NCBI GenBank assembly: GCA_965206445.1 | Contig: CBDBJR010000002.1 | Span: 496,001 to 560,000, forward strand | Direction of reading: 5' to 3' | Length of the DNA: 64,000 nucleotides | Source of the DNA: CBDBJR01 sp965206445 | GTDB lineage: Bacteria; Pseudomonadota; Gammaproteobacteria; Arenicellales; Poriferihabitantaceae | Part shown: positions 25,591 to 34,081 of the stretch, piece after piece | How the letters are laid out: each line of letters opens with the position of its first letter | How positions within the stretch are numbered: position 1 is the first letter of the stretch | The notes under the pieces: model-generated | What the model saw: the letters and a program-made list of their open reading frames with translations, nothing else | Database searches by the model: none | What the model was told of the DNA's origin: nothing | Position numbers and translations under genes: made by a program

Positions 25591-26300
25591 AGAATGACAA
25601 CCCGAACTATGTTGAGAAGTATGAGTTGTCTGTCGATGCGAAGGAAAAAAAGCTGATAAAAGAGATTGAACAATTGGTGAAAGAGGTCAAACAGAGCAGA
25701 TATCAGCTTGCAGATACATACGAGTTGAACTTGCTGGATGGAGCGGAGTTATCGCTTCTGGAACCGGAATTTCATGCTTACATACCGCTGCTTCATTGCG
25801 ACACACGGAAAGACATTCAAATCTCGCCCGTCGCTTTGAATGGCGGAGAAGCTAAATTTGTAAAACAGCTAAAAGTTGTTGTGGAAGGCAAGCACAGGAC
25901 TGACTTTCTGCACGGCAAGGAGATATACCTGATGCGAAATTTGAGTCGTGGGAAAGGCGTTTCGTTCTTTGATGATTTTTCTTTCTACCCGGATTTTATT
26001 CTCTGGGTAAAAGATGCGAACAGGCAGGACATTCTGTTTATAGACCCGAAAGGGCTTGCGTACTATGACTCCAAGATCAAATCTAAAGTGGACCTGCATA
26101 GACGAATAAAGGAAACGCAGAAAAAAATCCAACAGAAGCATACTGAACTGTTTTTACATTCCTATATCTGGACGAACACAAAACCCACAAACATTGGCAG
26201 CGACACAAAAATGACGCTGAAAGAGTGCCGGAAACTGGGCATATTCCTTGATAGCAACCTGGAAATCATATTAAAGCATGCCCTTACAAGTGACGCCTGA
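25581..26300 (+). pseudogene. Type III-like restriction subunit (res), C-terminal nuclease fragment
   Basis: A 239-residue frame, in another phase from the helicase fragment, equals the C-terminal part of a Res subunit. FYPDFILWVKD and ILFIDPKGLAYYD form a PD-(D/E)xK nuclease core (D, then D-x-K spaced about 15 residues), and ADTYELNLLDGAEL and EFHAYIPLL precede it. The ATG at 25581 overlaps the end of the N-terminal fragment. Several hundred residues of helicase between the two fragments are absent, so the restriction system is non-functional unless the pieces act independently. Confidence 0.7.
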
Positions 26301-26505
26301 CCGATTGCCGACAGCATCACACACGCCATCGGCGGATAAGTGCAGTCGCAATCGATCTAACGACGCTTCCAGGGCATGGCCAGCTCTCCCGCCCCTGCTT
26401 CCCAACGGCAATGCGCTACCAGGTTGCGCCACGCCCATCGCACACAACCGGGGACGGCACGCGACGCTCCTGGTATCGCTGATTCCCGCACTAACTGCGG
26501 GCCGG

Positions 26506-26967
26506 TTACTGCTTGATTGCCGCCACCACCGCCTGGGCGCATTTGCGGTCGTTTTCTATCGCACTGCCGGCCACGCCGATGGCGCCGGTCAATTGGTTGT
26601 CGGCGGAGAAAATCGGTTCACCACCGCCGATCGGCAGCAGGCCGGGGAGTTGCTTGAACTCGGGTTTTTGCGCGACGATTTCGGCGACTTTGTCGGTTGA
26701 CGAGAACCACGACAGCGCCGTCTCCGCTTTGAGCGTCGCGCCGGTGTAGGCGGCGGACAAGGCCCCATCCATGCGCAACGAGGCGATCACCCGCTGTCCG
26801 CGATCCACGATGACCATGGCCACGTTCCAGCCGTTTTGTTGCGCCAGGCTATGGCAGGCACGGACACCGGTCAGGGCGTCGGCGGCGGTCAGGTAGGGGC
26901 GCGTGGCTTGTGCGCCGGCAGTAGAGACGGCGAGCAGGAGGGCGGCGCCAACAATAATCTGTTTCAT
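26506..26967 (-). CDS. Secreted GlcG/HbpS-family protein
   Basis: A 153-residue protein with a signal peptide (MKQIIVGAALLLAVSTAGAQA) followed by a GlcG/HbpS (DUF336) domain: LTAADALTGVRACHSLAQQ, VAMVIVDRGQRVIASLRMDGA and LPGLLPIGGGEPIF, with the C-terminal GAIGVAGS. Relatives bind haem or small ligands, or lie beside glycolate and propanediol genes. Exported to the periplasm. No partner gene is nearby, so a specific role is not proposed. An AGGAAATAG-like ribosome site precedes the ATG. Confidence 0.85.
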   Translation of the reverse strand: MKQIIVGAALLLAVSTAGAQATRPYLTAADALTGVRACHSLAQQNGWNVAMVIVDRGQRVIASLRMDGALSAAYTGATLKAETALSWFSSTDKVAEIVAQKPEFKQLPGLLPIGGGEPIFSADNQLTGAIGVAGSAIENDRKCAQAVVAAIKQ

Positions 26968-27243
26968 TCTATTTCCTCATAAATGGTTTGAATTGGCTAA
27001 TATAGCAATATCCGCGGTCGGGCGACCAAAGAGCCGGTCAGCCGACGCGGGTCAGGTAGAAAATACCACAGATTACCATCTCAATTCACGACAGGCACCG
27101 ATTGAAAACGCGCTTTTTTTATCGCCCGGTGGCGCTGCGAGCGGCGGCGGAATCTGCGCCCCGGTGTCCGGCAGCGCCACTCGGGGATGAACCGCCCGAC
27201 GGTGGGGCGAGAATTTGGTGGCGGATGCTGGTATAAGGTGGCC

Positions 27244-28674
27244 ATGAGCGCTGAAAATCAATCCACCGGCTGGGGTGCTCTGCTGACGCGGGCGCATTTG
27301 CCCCGGCTGGCCGTGATGGCGCTGGCGCTCTGGCTGCACGCGTCCAATTCCCTGCTGGCGGCGACCACTTTGCCCAGCGCCATCGCGGATATCGGCGGGC
27401 TCAATCTGATTAGCTGGGCGTTTGCGCTGTATCTGATGGGCTCGATCACGGCCGGCCCCTGCGTCAGTCTGCTGGTGCATCGCTTCGATATTCGCGGAAC
27501 CATGCTGCGCGCCACGCTGATTTTCGCTCTGGGCTGCGCCATTTGCGCCTCGGCGCCCAGCATTTACCTGTTGCTGGCGGGGCGGATCATTCAGGGGTTC
27601 GGCGGCGGCCTGCTGGTGGCGCTGGTCTATATTTGCCAGGTGCGGTTTTTTCCCAACCGGTTCGTGCCCAGGATAGTGGCCTGCATGTCAATGGTGTGGA
27701 TGCTGTCGGCGCTTTGCGGGCCGCTGATCGGCGGGGCGTTCGCCACCTGGGGCCTCTGGCGCATGGCATTTTGGGCCTACGCGCTCCAGGCGCTGGCGCT
27801 GCTGCTGGCGGTCCGGGTGATGCCGTCCGGGGACGAAGCATTGCCGGTGGAATCGAAACGCATTCCGCTGGTGCGGCTGACCTTTCTCGTCGGCGCCATC
27901 CTGTCGGTGTCCCTGGCGGGCGCGTATTTTCACCCGCTCTTCTCGCCGCTGCTGATTCTGGTCGGCATCGGCGCACTGGCGGCATTCATCTACTGGGATC
28001 GACGGGCCGCCGTCAACCGCATGCTGCCGCTGGCGCTGACCCGGCTCGACCACCGCGTCGGCAGCGGCATCACGATGACGTTTTGCCTCAGCCTGTCGAT
28101 CATGTCTTTTATCGTGTACGGCCCGCTGATTCTGATCAATCTGTATGGGCTGTCGCCGTTGCAGGTGGGCTTTGTAATCATGCTCGAATCGGTCGGCTGG
28201 ACGCTGGGCGCGGTTTTCCTGTCGGGGCTTTCCCCGCAGGCCGAACGCTACCTGATTCGCAGCGGCAGTGTGCTGGTCGCCTTCGGCCTGATCAGCATGG
28301 CCGCGTTTTTGCCCAACGGCCCCCTGGCCGTCGTCATCGTCTGCATCATGCTGCAAAACGTCGGCATGGGCATGATGTGGGGCTACATCGTCCGGCGGGT
28401 AGTGGACTCCGCCGACGCCGACGAGAAAGACCGCACGTCCACGCTGATTCCGGCCACCCAGCAATTGGGGTTTGCCCTTGGTGCGGCATTGAGCGGGCTG
28501 ATCGCCAACGGCCTCGGCTTGAGCGCCGCCCTGTCCCCGGAGCGACTAAAGGTGATCACCGTCTGGCTGTTCATCGGCTTCCTGCCCTGCGCTCTGGTGG
28601 GCATCGTGCTGGCGTGGAAATTTACCCGGCAACCGACGACTGTGGCGCAGGCGGAGTCTGGGGGGGTGCTGTGA
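27244..28674 (+). CDS. MFS efflux transporter (DHA2/EmrB-like)
   Basis: A 476-residue major facilitator with about 14 membrane segments, as in drug:H+ antiporters of the DHA2 branch. FALYLMGSITAGPCVSLLVHRF and LAGRIIQGFGGGLLVALVYI (motif C-like region) are recognisable. The ATG at 27244 is preferred because AAGGTGG lies just upstream; an earlier ATG at 27187 has no such site. Its last 280 bp reappear at 30439, downstream of the HipA-like/HIRAN pair, showing that the pair was inserted behind this gene. Confidence 0.88.
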   Translation: MSAENQSTGWGALLTRAHLPRLAVMALALWLHASNSLLAATTLPSAIADIGGLNLISWAFALYLMGSITAGPCVSLLVHRFDIRGTMLRATLIFALGCAICASAPSIYLLLAGRIIQGFGGGLLVALVYICQVRFFPNRFVPRIVACMSMVWMLSALCGPLIGGAFATWGLWRMAFWAYALQALALLLAVRVMPSGDEALPVESKRIPLVRLTFLVGAILSVSLAGAYFHPLFSPLLILVGIGALAAFIYWDRRAAVNRMLPLALTRLDHRVGSGITMTFCLSLSIMSFIVYGPLILINLYGLSPLQVGFVIMLESVGWTLGAVFLSGLSPQAERYLIRSGSVLVAFGLISMAAFLPNGPLAVVIVCIMLQNVGMGMMWGYIVRRVVDSADADEKDRTSTLIPATQQLGFALGAALSGLIANGLGLSAALSPERLKVITVWLFIGFLPCALVGIVLAWKFTRQPTTVAQAESGGVL

Positions 28675-28722
28675 TGCAGTGGGGGAGTGTGATGGGTTGG
28701 ATGCGAGTGGCGGCGGTTGTCA
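28391..28722 (+). repeat. Left copy of a ~330-bp direct duplication (MFS 3' end)
   Basis: The last 280 bp of the MFS gene and about 48 bp beyond it are repeated at 30439-30768 with a few substitutions. The two copies bracket the HipA-like and HIRAN genes. Identity starts at TCCGGCGGGTAGTGGACTC and ends at about GCGGCGGTTGTCA in both copies. Confidence 0.9.
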
Positions 28723-28795
28723 GCTTGCCGGCGGTAGACAAATGCTTTGCAGCATTGGTCGACAAATTGCAGTGCGAAAAGTGGGGGGTAGAGGT

Positions 28796-29656
28796 ATGCA
28801 TGCGCAATATCAAATCATAGAGATTGGTCTCGCCTCGGTGGAGGAGAGTGAGACGATGGGCACCAGAGAGAAATTCTGGTTTCGTGATGTGGACGGGCGT
28901 CCCTGGCTATTCAAGCATCCGCGTAAAAATACGGGCGAGCACTGGGCGGAGAAGATTGCCGCATCAGTAGCATCCATGCTCAAGGTTGCGCATGCGAAGG
29001 TAGAGCTGGCAAAGTTTGGCGGTGTGCGTGGCTCGGCGACAGCGTCTTTTATCTGTAATGATGAAGCTTTGTTTCATGGCAACGAGCTATTGGAAGAGTT
29101 CATTGATGATTACGATCCTGAGGCCGGATTTCGCTACTCAAGCCATACACTGAAAAATATCTTGAGCTTAGGACCAGATTTCGACATGAAGCAAGCCATT
29201 GCTGAATACATGGTTTTGGATGCATTGATTGGCAATACGGACCGTCACCACGAAAACTGGGGGATGATCTACAACACTGGGGATAAAAGCTGGCAGGTTT
29301 TGGCAGCCCCTTCGTTCGATCACGCATCTTCTTTAGGGCGGGAGCTTCTGGATGAGAAGCGCGATAGGCTGATGAAGGAGGATCGGGTCGGCCACTATGC
29401 GAAAAGGGGACACGGTGCGATTTACTGGTCGGAGGACGAAAAACGCGGCCCCAGCCCGCTGGAACTGGTGCGCCGTGCGGCCAGCACCTATTCGAATCTT
29501 TTCCATAAGGTAGCCGGAAATCTTAAAAAGATACGCGAGGATGATTTTGATCAAATAATCGCCAGGATCCCTGCGGATTGGATGACAGGCCCGGAGCGGC
29601 AGTTTGCAGCTGAACTTATGCGCTATAATTACAGCAAGCTACGGGAGGTTTTATGA
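28796..29656 (+). CDS. HipA-like kinase-fold protein
   Basis: A 286-residue protein with the HipA catalytic region: WLFKHPRKNTGEHWAEKIAA (ATP/Lys region), EYMVLDALIGNTDRHHENWG (about residues 136-155, catalytic Asp and Asn) and SFDHASSLG (metal-binding Asp). HipA toxins phosphorylate aminoacyl-tRNA synthetases; whether this shorter relative does is unknown. GGGGGGTAGAGG precedes the ATG. It overlaps the HIRAN-domain gene by 4 bp (ATGA), so the two are coupled. The pair is lower in GC than the MFS gene and is flanked by duplicated MFS sequence, signs of acquisition. Confidence 0.83.
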   Translation: MHAQYQIIEIGLASVEESETMGTREKFWFRDVDGRPWLFKHPRKNTGEHWAEKIAASVASMLKVAHAKVELAKFGGVRGSATASFICNDEALFHGNELLEEFIDDYDPEAGFRYSSHTLKNILSLGPDFDMKQAIAEYMVLDALIGNTDRHHENWGMIYNTGDKSWQVLAAPSFDHASSLGRELLDEKRDRLMKEDRVGHYAKRGHGAIYWSEDEKRGPSPLELVRRAASTYSNLFHKVAGNLKKIREDDFDQIIARIPADWMTGPERQFAAELMRYNYSKLREVL

Positions 29657-30399
29657 ATACAAAAGTCTTATTTTTGGCATGGCAGGGTAAAAAAGCAGAC
29701 GGCCAGCCCTGGTTTCCGGTCGGCAGGTTGGATGTCGAGTCTGATACGTCCTATCGCTTCCGCTACATCGGCGGTGTACAACGAGCAGTAGAAAGGGCGG
29801 GGTTTTCGCCGTTGCCCAGCTTTCTTGATCTGGAAAAAGATTATCGTTCCTCAAAGCTGTTTGCCCTGTTCCAAAATCGGATTATGAAGCCGGCAAGACC
29901 CGACTTCGAGGCGTATTTGCGCAGCCTTGACTTGCACAATAACGCCAACCCCATCGAAATTTTATCGGCCAATGGCGGTACCCGGGCAACGGATACTTTC
30001 GAGGTTTTTCCGAAGCCCGAAAAGGACGCTAAAGGCAATTTTACCTGTCGCTTCTTCCTGCACAGCTGGCGATATAGCAATGAATTCGCTCGACAACGAA
30101 TTGATTTCTTGAAGGAGGGTGAAGACTTGTACCTGACCCTGGAACTGACCAATCCGGAAACCGGACTGGCGGTACAGGTTCAGACGACGGACTATTACAT
30201 GATCGGCTGGGCACCGCGTTATCTCGTGGATGATTTGGCGAGTGCGATGGTCGAAGGCCCCGTTGATTACAAAGCGAAAGTAATACGCTTAATCCCTCAG
30301 TCGGCGCGATCGAAACAGCGTGTTTTGATCGAGATGAGCGGGCGCTGGAATAAGCACGAACCAATGAGCAGCCCGGATTTCGAGCCTTTGGTTGAGTGA
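29653..30399 (+). CDS. HIRAN-domain-like partner of the HipA-like protein
   Basis: A 248-residue protein beginning FLAWQGKKADGQPWFPVGRL, with YRFRYIGGVQRA, ATDTFEVFPKP and YYMIGWAPRYLVDDLA. The C-terminal third resembles a HIRAN domain, and the whole protein resembles HIRAN proteins encoded beside HipA-like kinases. A toxin-antitoxin or kinase-substrate relation is plausible because the genes overlap and travel together. No HipB-type DNA-binding antitoxin is present in the pair, which makes its regulation unusual. The function is inference. Confidence 0.7.
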   Translation: MNTKVLFLAWQGKKADGQPWFPVGRLDVESDTSYRFRYIGGVQRAVERAGFSPLPSFLDLEKDYRSSKLFALFQNRIMKPARPDFEAYLRSLDLHNNANPIEILSANGGTRATDTFEVFPKPEKDAKGNFTCRFFLHSWRYSNEFARQRIDFLKEGEDLYLTLELTNPETGLAVQVQTTDYYMIGWAPRYLVDDLASAMVEGPVDYKAKVIRLIPQSARSKQRVLIEMSGRWNKHEPMSSPDFEPLVE

Positions 30400-30438
30400 C
30401 TCTCTTCCGATAACACAGTCCGTCACAACGCGACAACA

Positions 30439-30768
30439 TCCGGCGGGTAGTGGACTCTGCCGACGCCGACGAGAAAGACCGCACGTCCACGCTGATTCCG
30501 GCCACCCAGCAATTGGGGTTTGCCCTTGGTGCGGCATTAAGCGGGCTGATCGCCAACGGCCTCGGCTTGAGTGCCGCCCTGTCCCCGGAGCGACTAAAGG
30601 TGATCACCGTCTGGCTGTTCATCGGCTTCCTGCCCTGCGCTCTGGCGGGCATCGTGCTGGCGTGGAAATTTACCCGGCAAACGACGACTGTGGCGCAGGC
30701 GGAGTCTGGGGGGTGCCGTGATGAAGCAGGTGAGTGTAACGGGTTGGATGCGAGCGGCGGCGGTTGTC
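30439..30768 (+). pseudogene. Duplicated MFS 3' end downstream of the HipA/HIRAN pair
   Basis: This is a second copy of the MFS transporter's last 280 bp plus trailing sequence. The encoded peptide (DSADADEKDRTSTLIPATQQ and on) lacks all upstream transmembrane segments and is not a functional transporter. Its downstream edge probably marks the original sequence that followed the MFS gene before insertion. Confidence 0.88.
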
Positions 30769-30804
30769 ACGAGATGATTGTCGTGTAGAAAATCGCCTCC
30801 ACAC

Positions 30805-31329
30805 TTATAGATTGAGCACTTTTTTTAGCCATTCGGCGGCGGCGTTGACATCGCACAGGGCGGTCACTTCGGCTCCTTGTCGGCGGTAATCGATTTTCTC
30901 TCCTGCCAATTTGGCCGACCAACCGCCGCTTTTCGACATCACCGCAACCGGTTTGTCGAGTTGCCATGCAAAAGCAATTTCGGAAAGCGTTCCCGACCCC
31001 CCGCGCACGCCGATACAGGCGTCACCGGCACGGGCAACAAGCAAATTACGAAACAGATCGAGCCCGGTCGGGATGACAATATCGACGAACGAATTGGCGT
31101 CATCGAACTTGGCCGACGGAATAATGCCGATGGTGTCGCCCGGCTCGTAGCCGGTGGCGGTTTTTGCACCGCGGCATACGGCGGTCATTGCGCCGCCGAG
31201 TCCACCACAAACGATTCGGCAGTTCAGGTTCACAATCTCCCGCCCAAGGTCTTCGCACAGCGACTCGACTTCGGGCGCACCGGAAAGATCGTGGGAGCCG
31301 AATACGGCAACGGATGGTTTTCTTTTCAT
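30805..31329 (-). CDS. LOG/TIGR00725-family nucleotide-binding protein
   Basis: A 174-residue Rossmann-like protein of the LOG/lysine-decarboxylase-like family. It shows SVAVFGSHDLSG at the N-terminus, RIVCGGLGGAMTAVCRGAK near residue 38 and IGVRGGSGTLSEIAFAWQLDKPV near residue 105, the equivalent of the PGGxGTxxE motif. Relatives include cytokinin-type nucleoside monophosphate phosphoribohydrolases and DprA-like folds. It ends a few dozen bases from the duplicated MFS end and is divergent from the ATPase-TOPRIM pair. The substrate is unknown. Confidence 0.75.
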   Translation of the reverse strand: MKRKPSVAVFGSHDLSGAPEVESLCEDLGREIVNLNCRIVCGGLGGAMTAVCRGAKTATGYEPGDTIGIIPSAKFDDANSFVDIVIPTGLDLFRNLLVARAGDACIGVRGGSGTLSEIAFAWQLDKPVAVMSKSGGWSAKLAGEKIDYRRQGAEVTALCDVNAAAEWLKKVLNL

Positions 31330-31418
31330 TTGATGAATTATACAGGTTTATAGAGATAACAAGACGCCAAAAAAAAATCCGTCAAAGGGGTGTATAAGCT
31401 CAGAAACGGTTGGCAGTT

Positions 31419-31427
31419 TGCTATAAT
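31419..31427 (+). promoter_or_regulatory. Extended -10 promoter for the ATPase-TOPRIM pair
   Basis: The sequence TGCTATAAT is a perfect extended -10 element (TGnTATAAT). It lies about 60 bp upstream of the ATPase gene. No good -35 is seen, as is usual for extended -10 promoters. Confidence 0.5.
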
Positions 31428-31489
31428 GCCGCCTCGGTGCCTGGCTTAACCGGCACATTGCCGACAATGGAAATTTTATACTCAGACCA

Positions 31490-32590
31490 ATGATAAAGCG
31501 CATCCACATTGACAACTACAAGTGCATGAGCAACTTTGACCTGCACTTTGGCGATTTAACGCTGCTTGCCGGGCCAAACGGCTGCGGCAAGTCCGCCGTG
31601 TTTGAAGTGGCGCAGAAATTGCGCGACCTCATCCACAACGAAAAGCGGGTCGATCAATTGTTTTTCGCCGCCGACCTTACGCGCTGGAGCAACAACCTTA
31701 AGCAGCGCTTTGAGTTGGAAATCACCCGCAAGGAAGGCGGCGATTATCTTTATCAGCTCACCATTGAGCATCACCACGACAAGCCGCTGGTGCGCGTGAT
31801 AAAAGAAAACCTGTTGTTTAACGACAAGCCGCTGTTCGCGTCCGAAAACGGCGATGTGCAGCTGTACCGAAATAACCACAGCGAAGGGCCGACGTTTTCG
31901 ATGGGTTGGACACAGTCCGGGCTTGCCGTGGTGGCCGACCGGCCCGATAACACGCTGCTGCAGGAATTTCGCCAGCAAGTCCACCGTTTGACGATAGTCT
32001 CGCTGGAGCCCAGACAAATGCTGGCGGTTTCCGATGTCGAAGCGAATACGCCGGCCGTCAGCGGGAAAAATTTTGCCTCGTGGTATCGCGGAAGATTGCA
32101 GGCAGATCCCACGCGCACGGTAAAAGTCGACGACCATTTGCGAGATATTCTGCCGGGATTCTGCGGCCTGAAATCCATGCGGCAAAGCACCGAGCACTGG
32201 GAACTGCATGCGGAATTTTCTTCGGCGGAGGGAAAGCAAAAAAGCACCTATCGCTTTGACGCACTCTCCGACGGGCAGCGCGCATTGATTGTGCTTTATC
32301 TGCTGCTGTTTGCCGATGATGCCAACCGTACGCTGCTGTTGGACGAGCCGGACAACTATGTCACCCTGCCGGAACTACAGCCCTGGCTGGCCGAGTTAAA
32401 AGACGAATGCGGCGATGAATTGCCGCAAACCGTATTGATTTCGCATCACCCGGAAGCATTGAATTTTCTCCCTAACGACACGATCTGGCTGACGCGCGAA
32501 CCGGAAAGCCACACGCGCATTGCCGAACCCTCGTTAAATGGTACCGGACTCAGCATCTCTGAACTTTACGCGAGAAGGCAGATTCCATGA
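31490..32590 (+). CDS. ABC/OLD-like AAA ATPase, candidate defence sensor
   Basis: A 366-residue SMC/ABC-type ATPase: IKRIHIDNYKCMSNFDL, Walker A LLAGPNGCGKSAVFEVA (residues 21-37), an ABC signature LSDGQRALIVLYLLLF and Walker B RTLLLDEPDNYV, with a switch His in LISHHPEALNFL. This arrangement is that of AAA_21/OLD-family ATPases without the nuclease domain. The nuclease-like TOPRIM gene follows with a 4-bp overlap (ATGA). Two-gene ATPase+TOPRIM systems include AbiL and PARIS, so an anti-phage role is likely by analogy. Confidence 0.82.
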   Translation: MIKRIHIDNYKCMSNFDLHFGDLTLLAGPNGCGKSAVFEVAQKLRDLIHNEKRVDQLFFAADLTRWSNNLKQRFELEITRKEGGDYLYQLTIEHHHDKPLVRVIKENLLFNDKPLFASENGDVQLYRNNHSEGPTFSMGWTQSGLAVVADRPDNTLLQEFRQQVHRLTIVSLEPRQMLAVSDVEANTPAVSGKNFASWYRGRLQADPTRTVKVDDHLRDILPGFCGLKSMRQSTEHWELHAEFSSAEGKQKSTYRFDALSDGQRALIVLYLLLFADDANRTLLLDEPDNYVTLPELQPWLAELKDECGDELPQTVLISHHPEALNFLPNDTIWLTREPESHTRIAEPSLNGTGLSISELYARRQIP

Positions 32591-33117
32591 GCCGCCCGTT
32601 CACCACCATCCTTTGCGAAGATCAGCAACAACAAACATTCATTTACCGCTTTTTGAAACGACGAGGATGGAAGAAAGACAACTTTCGCCTGATTGCAGTA
32701 CCGGCAGGAAAGGCTGACGGCAAGCAACATGTCCGAGAAAAATACCCCTTTGAATTGCGCGCTTTGCGTACCGCCACAAAACACACCGCGCTTGTGGTGA
32801 TGACTGACGGCAACGGGGACGGCATACAGAAAAGGATGAACCAATTGGATAATGCCTGCGACAAGGAAAATATTGGGCGCCGAAAATCCGACGACAAAGT
32901 GGTTGTGCTCATCCCCACCCGCAACATTGAAACATGGCTCGCCTATTTGGGTGGCGAATCCGTGGATGAAACGCAGCCATATCTCCAATTCAAGAAAGAA
33001 GGGAAATACAAGCGTCATGTGACCGCACTGATACAAATGTGCAATGCCAACGAATTGCGCCCCCCCGCACCGCCCTCGTTGCAAGCAGCATGCGAGGAAT
33101 ACGCAAAATTGCGGTGA
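32587..33117 (+). CDS. TOPRIM-like (DUF4276-like) effector of the ATPase pair
   Basis: A 176-residue protein with a TOPRIM-like layout: an N-terminal acidic Glu in TTILCEDQQQQTFIYRFL (E11), a central Asp pair in LVVMTDGNGDG near residues 76-83 and VVLIPTRNIETWLAYL. This is the pattern of small OLD/AbiL-type TOPRIM proteins that may cut nucleic acid when released by the ATPase. It is translationally coupled to the ATPase gene. No further genes belong to the unit. The exact family (DUF4276 or DUF4435) cannot be fixed by eye. Confidence 0.68.
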   Translation: MSRPFTTILCEDQQQQTFIYRFLKRRGWKKDNFRLIAVPAGKADGKQHVREKYPFELRALRTATKHTALVVMTDGNGDGIQKRMNQLDNACDKENIGRRKSDDKVVVLIPTRNIETWLAYLGGESVDETQPYLQFKKEGKYKRHVTALIQMCNANELRPPAPPSLQAACEEYAKLR

Positions 33118-33267
33118 TACCGCAATTTGATTCCGCTTCAACCACAAAAAACCGCCCACCTGTTTTTTCGATTCGCGCGATGTTGCCGCCAAAATCAATA
33201 CCGTCAAAAACAGCGTATCACACCCGCCAACCGAAACAGTTTTAACCCCCCTTACCCTTTACCCGCA

Positions 33268-33999
33268 CTACTTATCCTTCACATACTCCGTGCTGTAGCC
33301 ATTAAACAAATGCCCAAACAAACCGCGGTCAAGATCCGACGTGCCGAACCACCAATCCGCAATAGGAAACGTCAGGTTCATATTCTTGCGCATCATGATC
33401 GACTGGTTATGGTGCGCCGTATGGTGGCGGCGCAGCGTATTGACCAGCGGACAATGGCGAACAAACCAATTCTCATCGATATGACAGCAAAAGTGCATGA
33501 ACTCGTAGATCAGGTAAATACTAGTAGTGACGCCCATCAGCAGCCAGCCGGTATTCGGTGAAATCAGCCAGCCGGCGGCGAGTGCAGCGGGCGCCGACAT
33601 CAGGATAAACACGACCAGGGCGTAGGGCGGGAAGACCGTCACGCGCCAGTCGATGGGGCCGGCAAAGCGCATTTCGGTGTCGGTGAAGAATTGGTGATGC
33701 ATCAGCGTATGGCGGGTATAGATCGCCCGCAGCGCCCGGTTTTTGCGCGGTCGGTGCATGACCTGGGCATGCAGCAACCACTCGAACAGGTTGGCCAGCA
33801 CAAACACCACCGGGACCGTCAGCCACTCCCACCAGAGCGGTTGATGAATGTGCGCGCCGTACACATAGAGCGCACCGAAACCGATGGCATAAATTAAAAC
33901 CACGTGTAAAAACCCGTTGTACCAGGCGACGATGCGTTCACGGTAAATTTGCCGGTAGTCAAACTGACGCGGGGTCATGGGGCTATCTGCTAATTCCAT
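33268..33999 (-). CDS. Fatty-acid hydroxylase/sterol-desaturase family membrane protein
   Basis: A 243-residue integral membrane di-iron oxygenase. It has about four membrane segments and the family's histidine boxes: HAQVMHRP, HTLMHHQFF, FMHFCCH and RRHHTAHHNQ, which together supply the eight or so His ligands. It probably hydroxylates or desaturates a membrane lipid. A good ribosome site (GGAGGTAC) lies upstream of the ATG at 33999. It stands downstream of the GntR gene on the same strand but with an 82-bp gap. Confidence 0.85.
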   Translation of the reverse strand: MELADSPMTPRQFDYRQIYRERIVAWYNGFLHVVLIYAIGFGALYVYGAHIHQPLWWEWLTVPVVFVLANLFEWLLHAQVMHRPRKNRALRAIYTRHTLMHHQFFTDTEMRFAGPIDWRVTVFPPYALVVFILMSAPAALAAGWLISPNTGWLLMGVTTSIYLIYEFMHFCCHIDENWFVRHCPLVNTLRRHHTAHHNQSIMMRKNMNLTFPIADWWFGTSDLDRGLFGHLFNGYSTEYVKDK

Positions 34000-34081
34000 T
34001 GTGTACCTCCAGGATCAGGGGGTGAGCGGGGCGGCGGTGGCTGCGGCGGCGCATCGATGCAGATGGAAGCCGACCCTTCCA

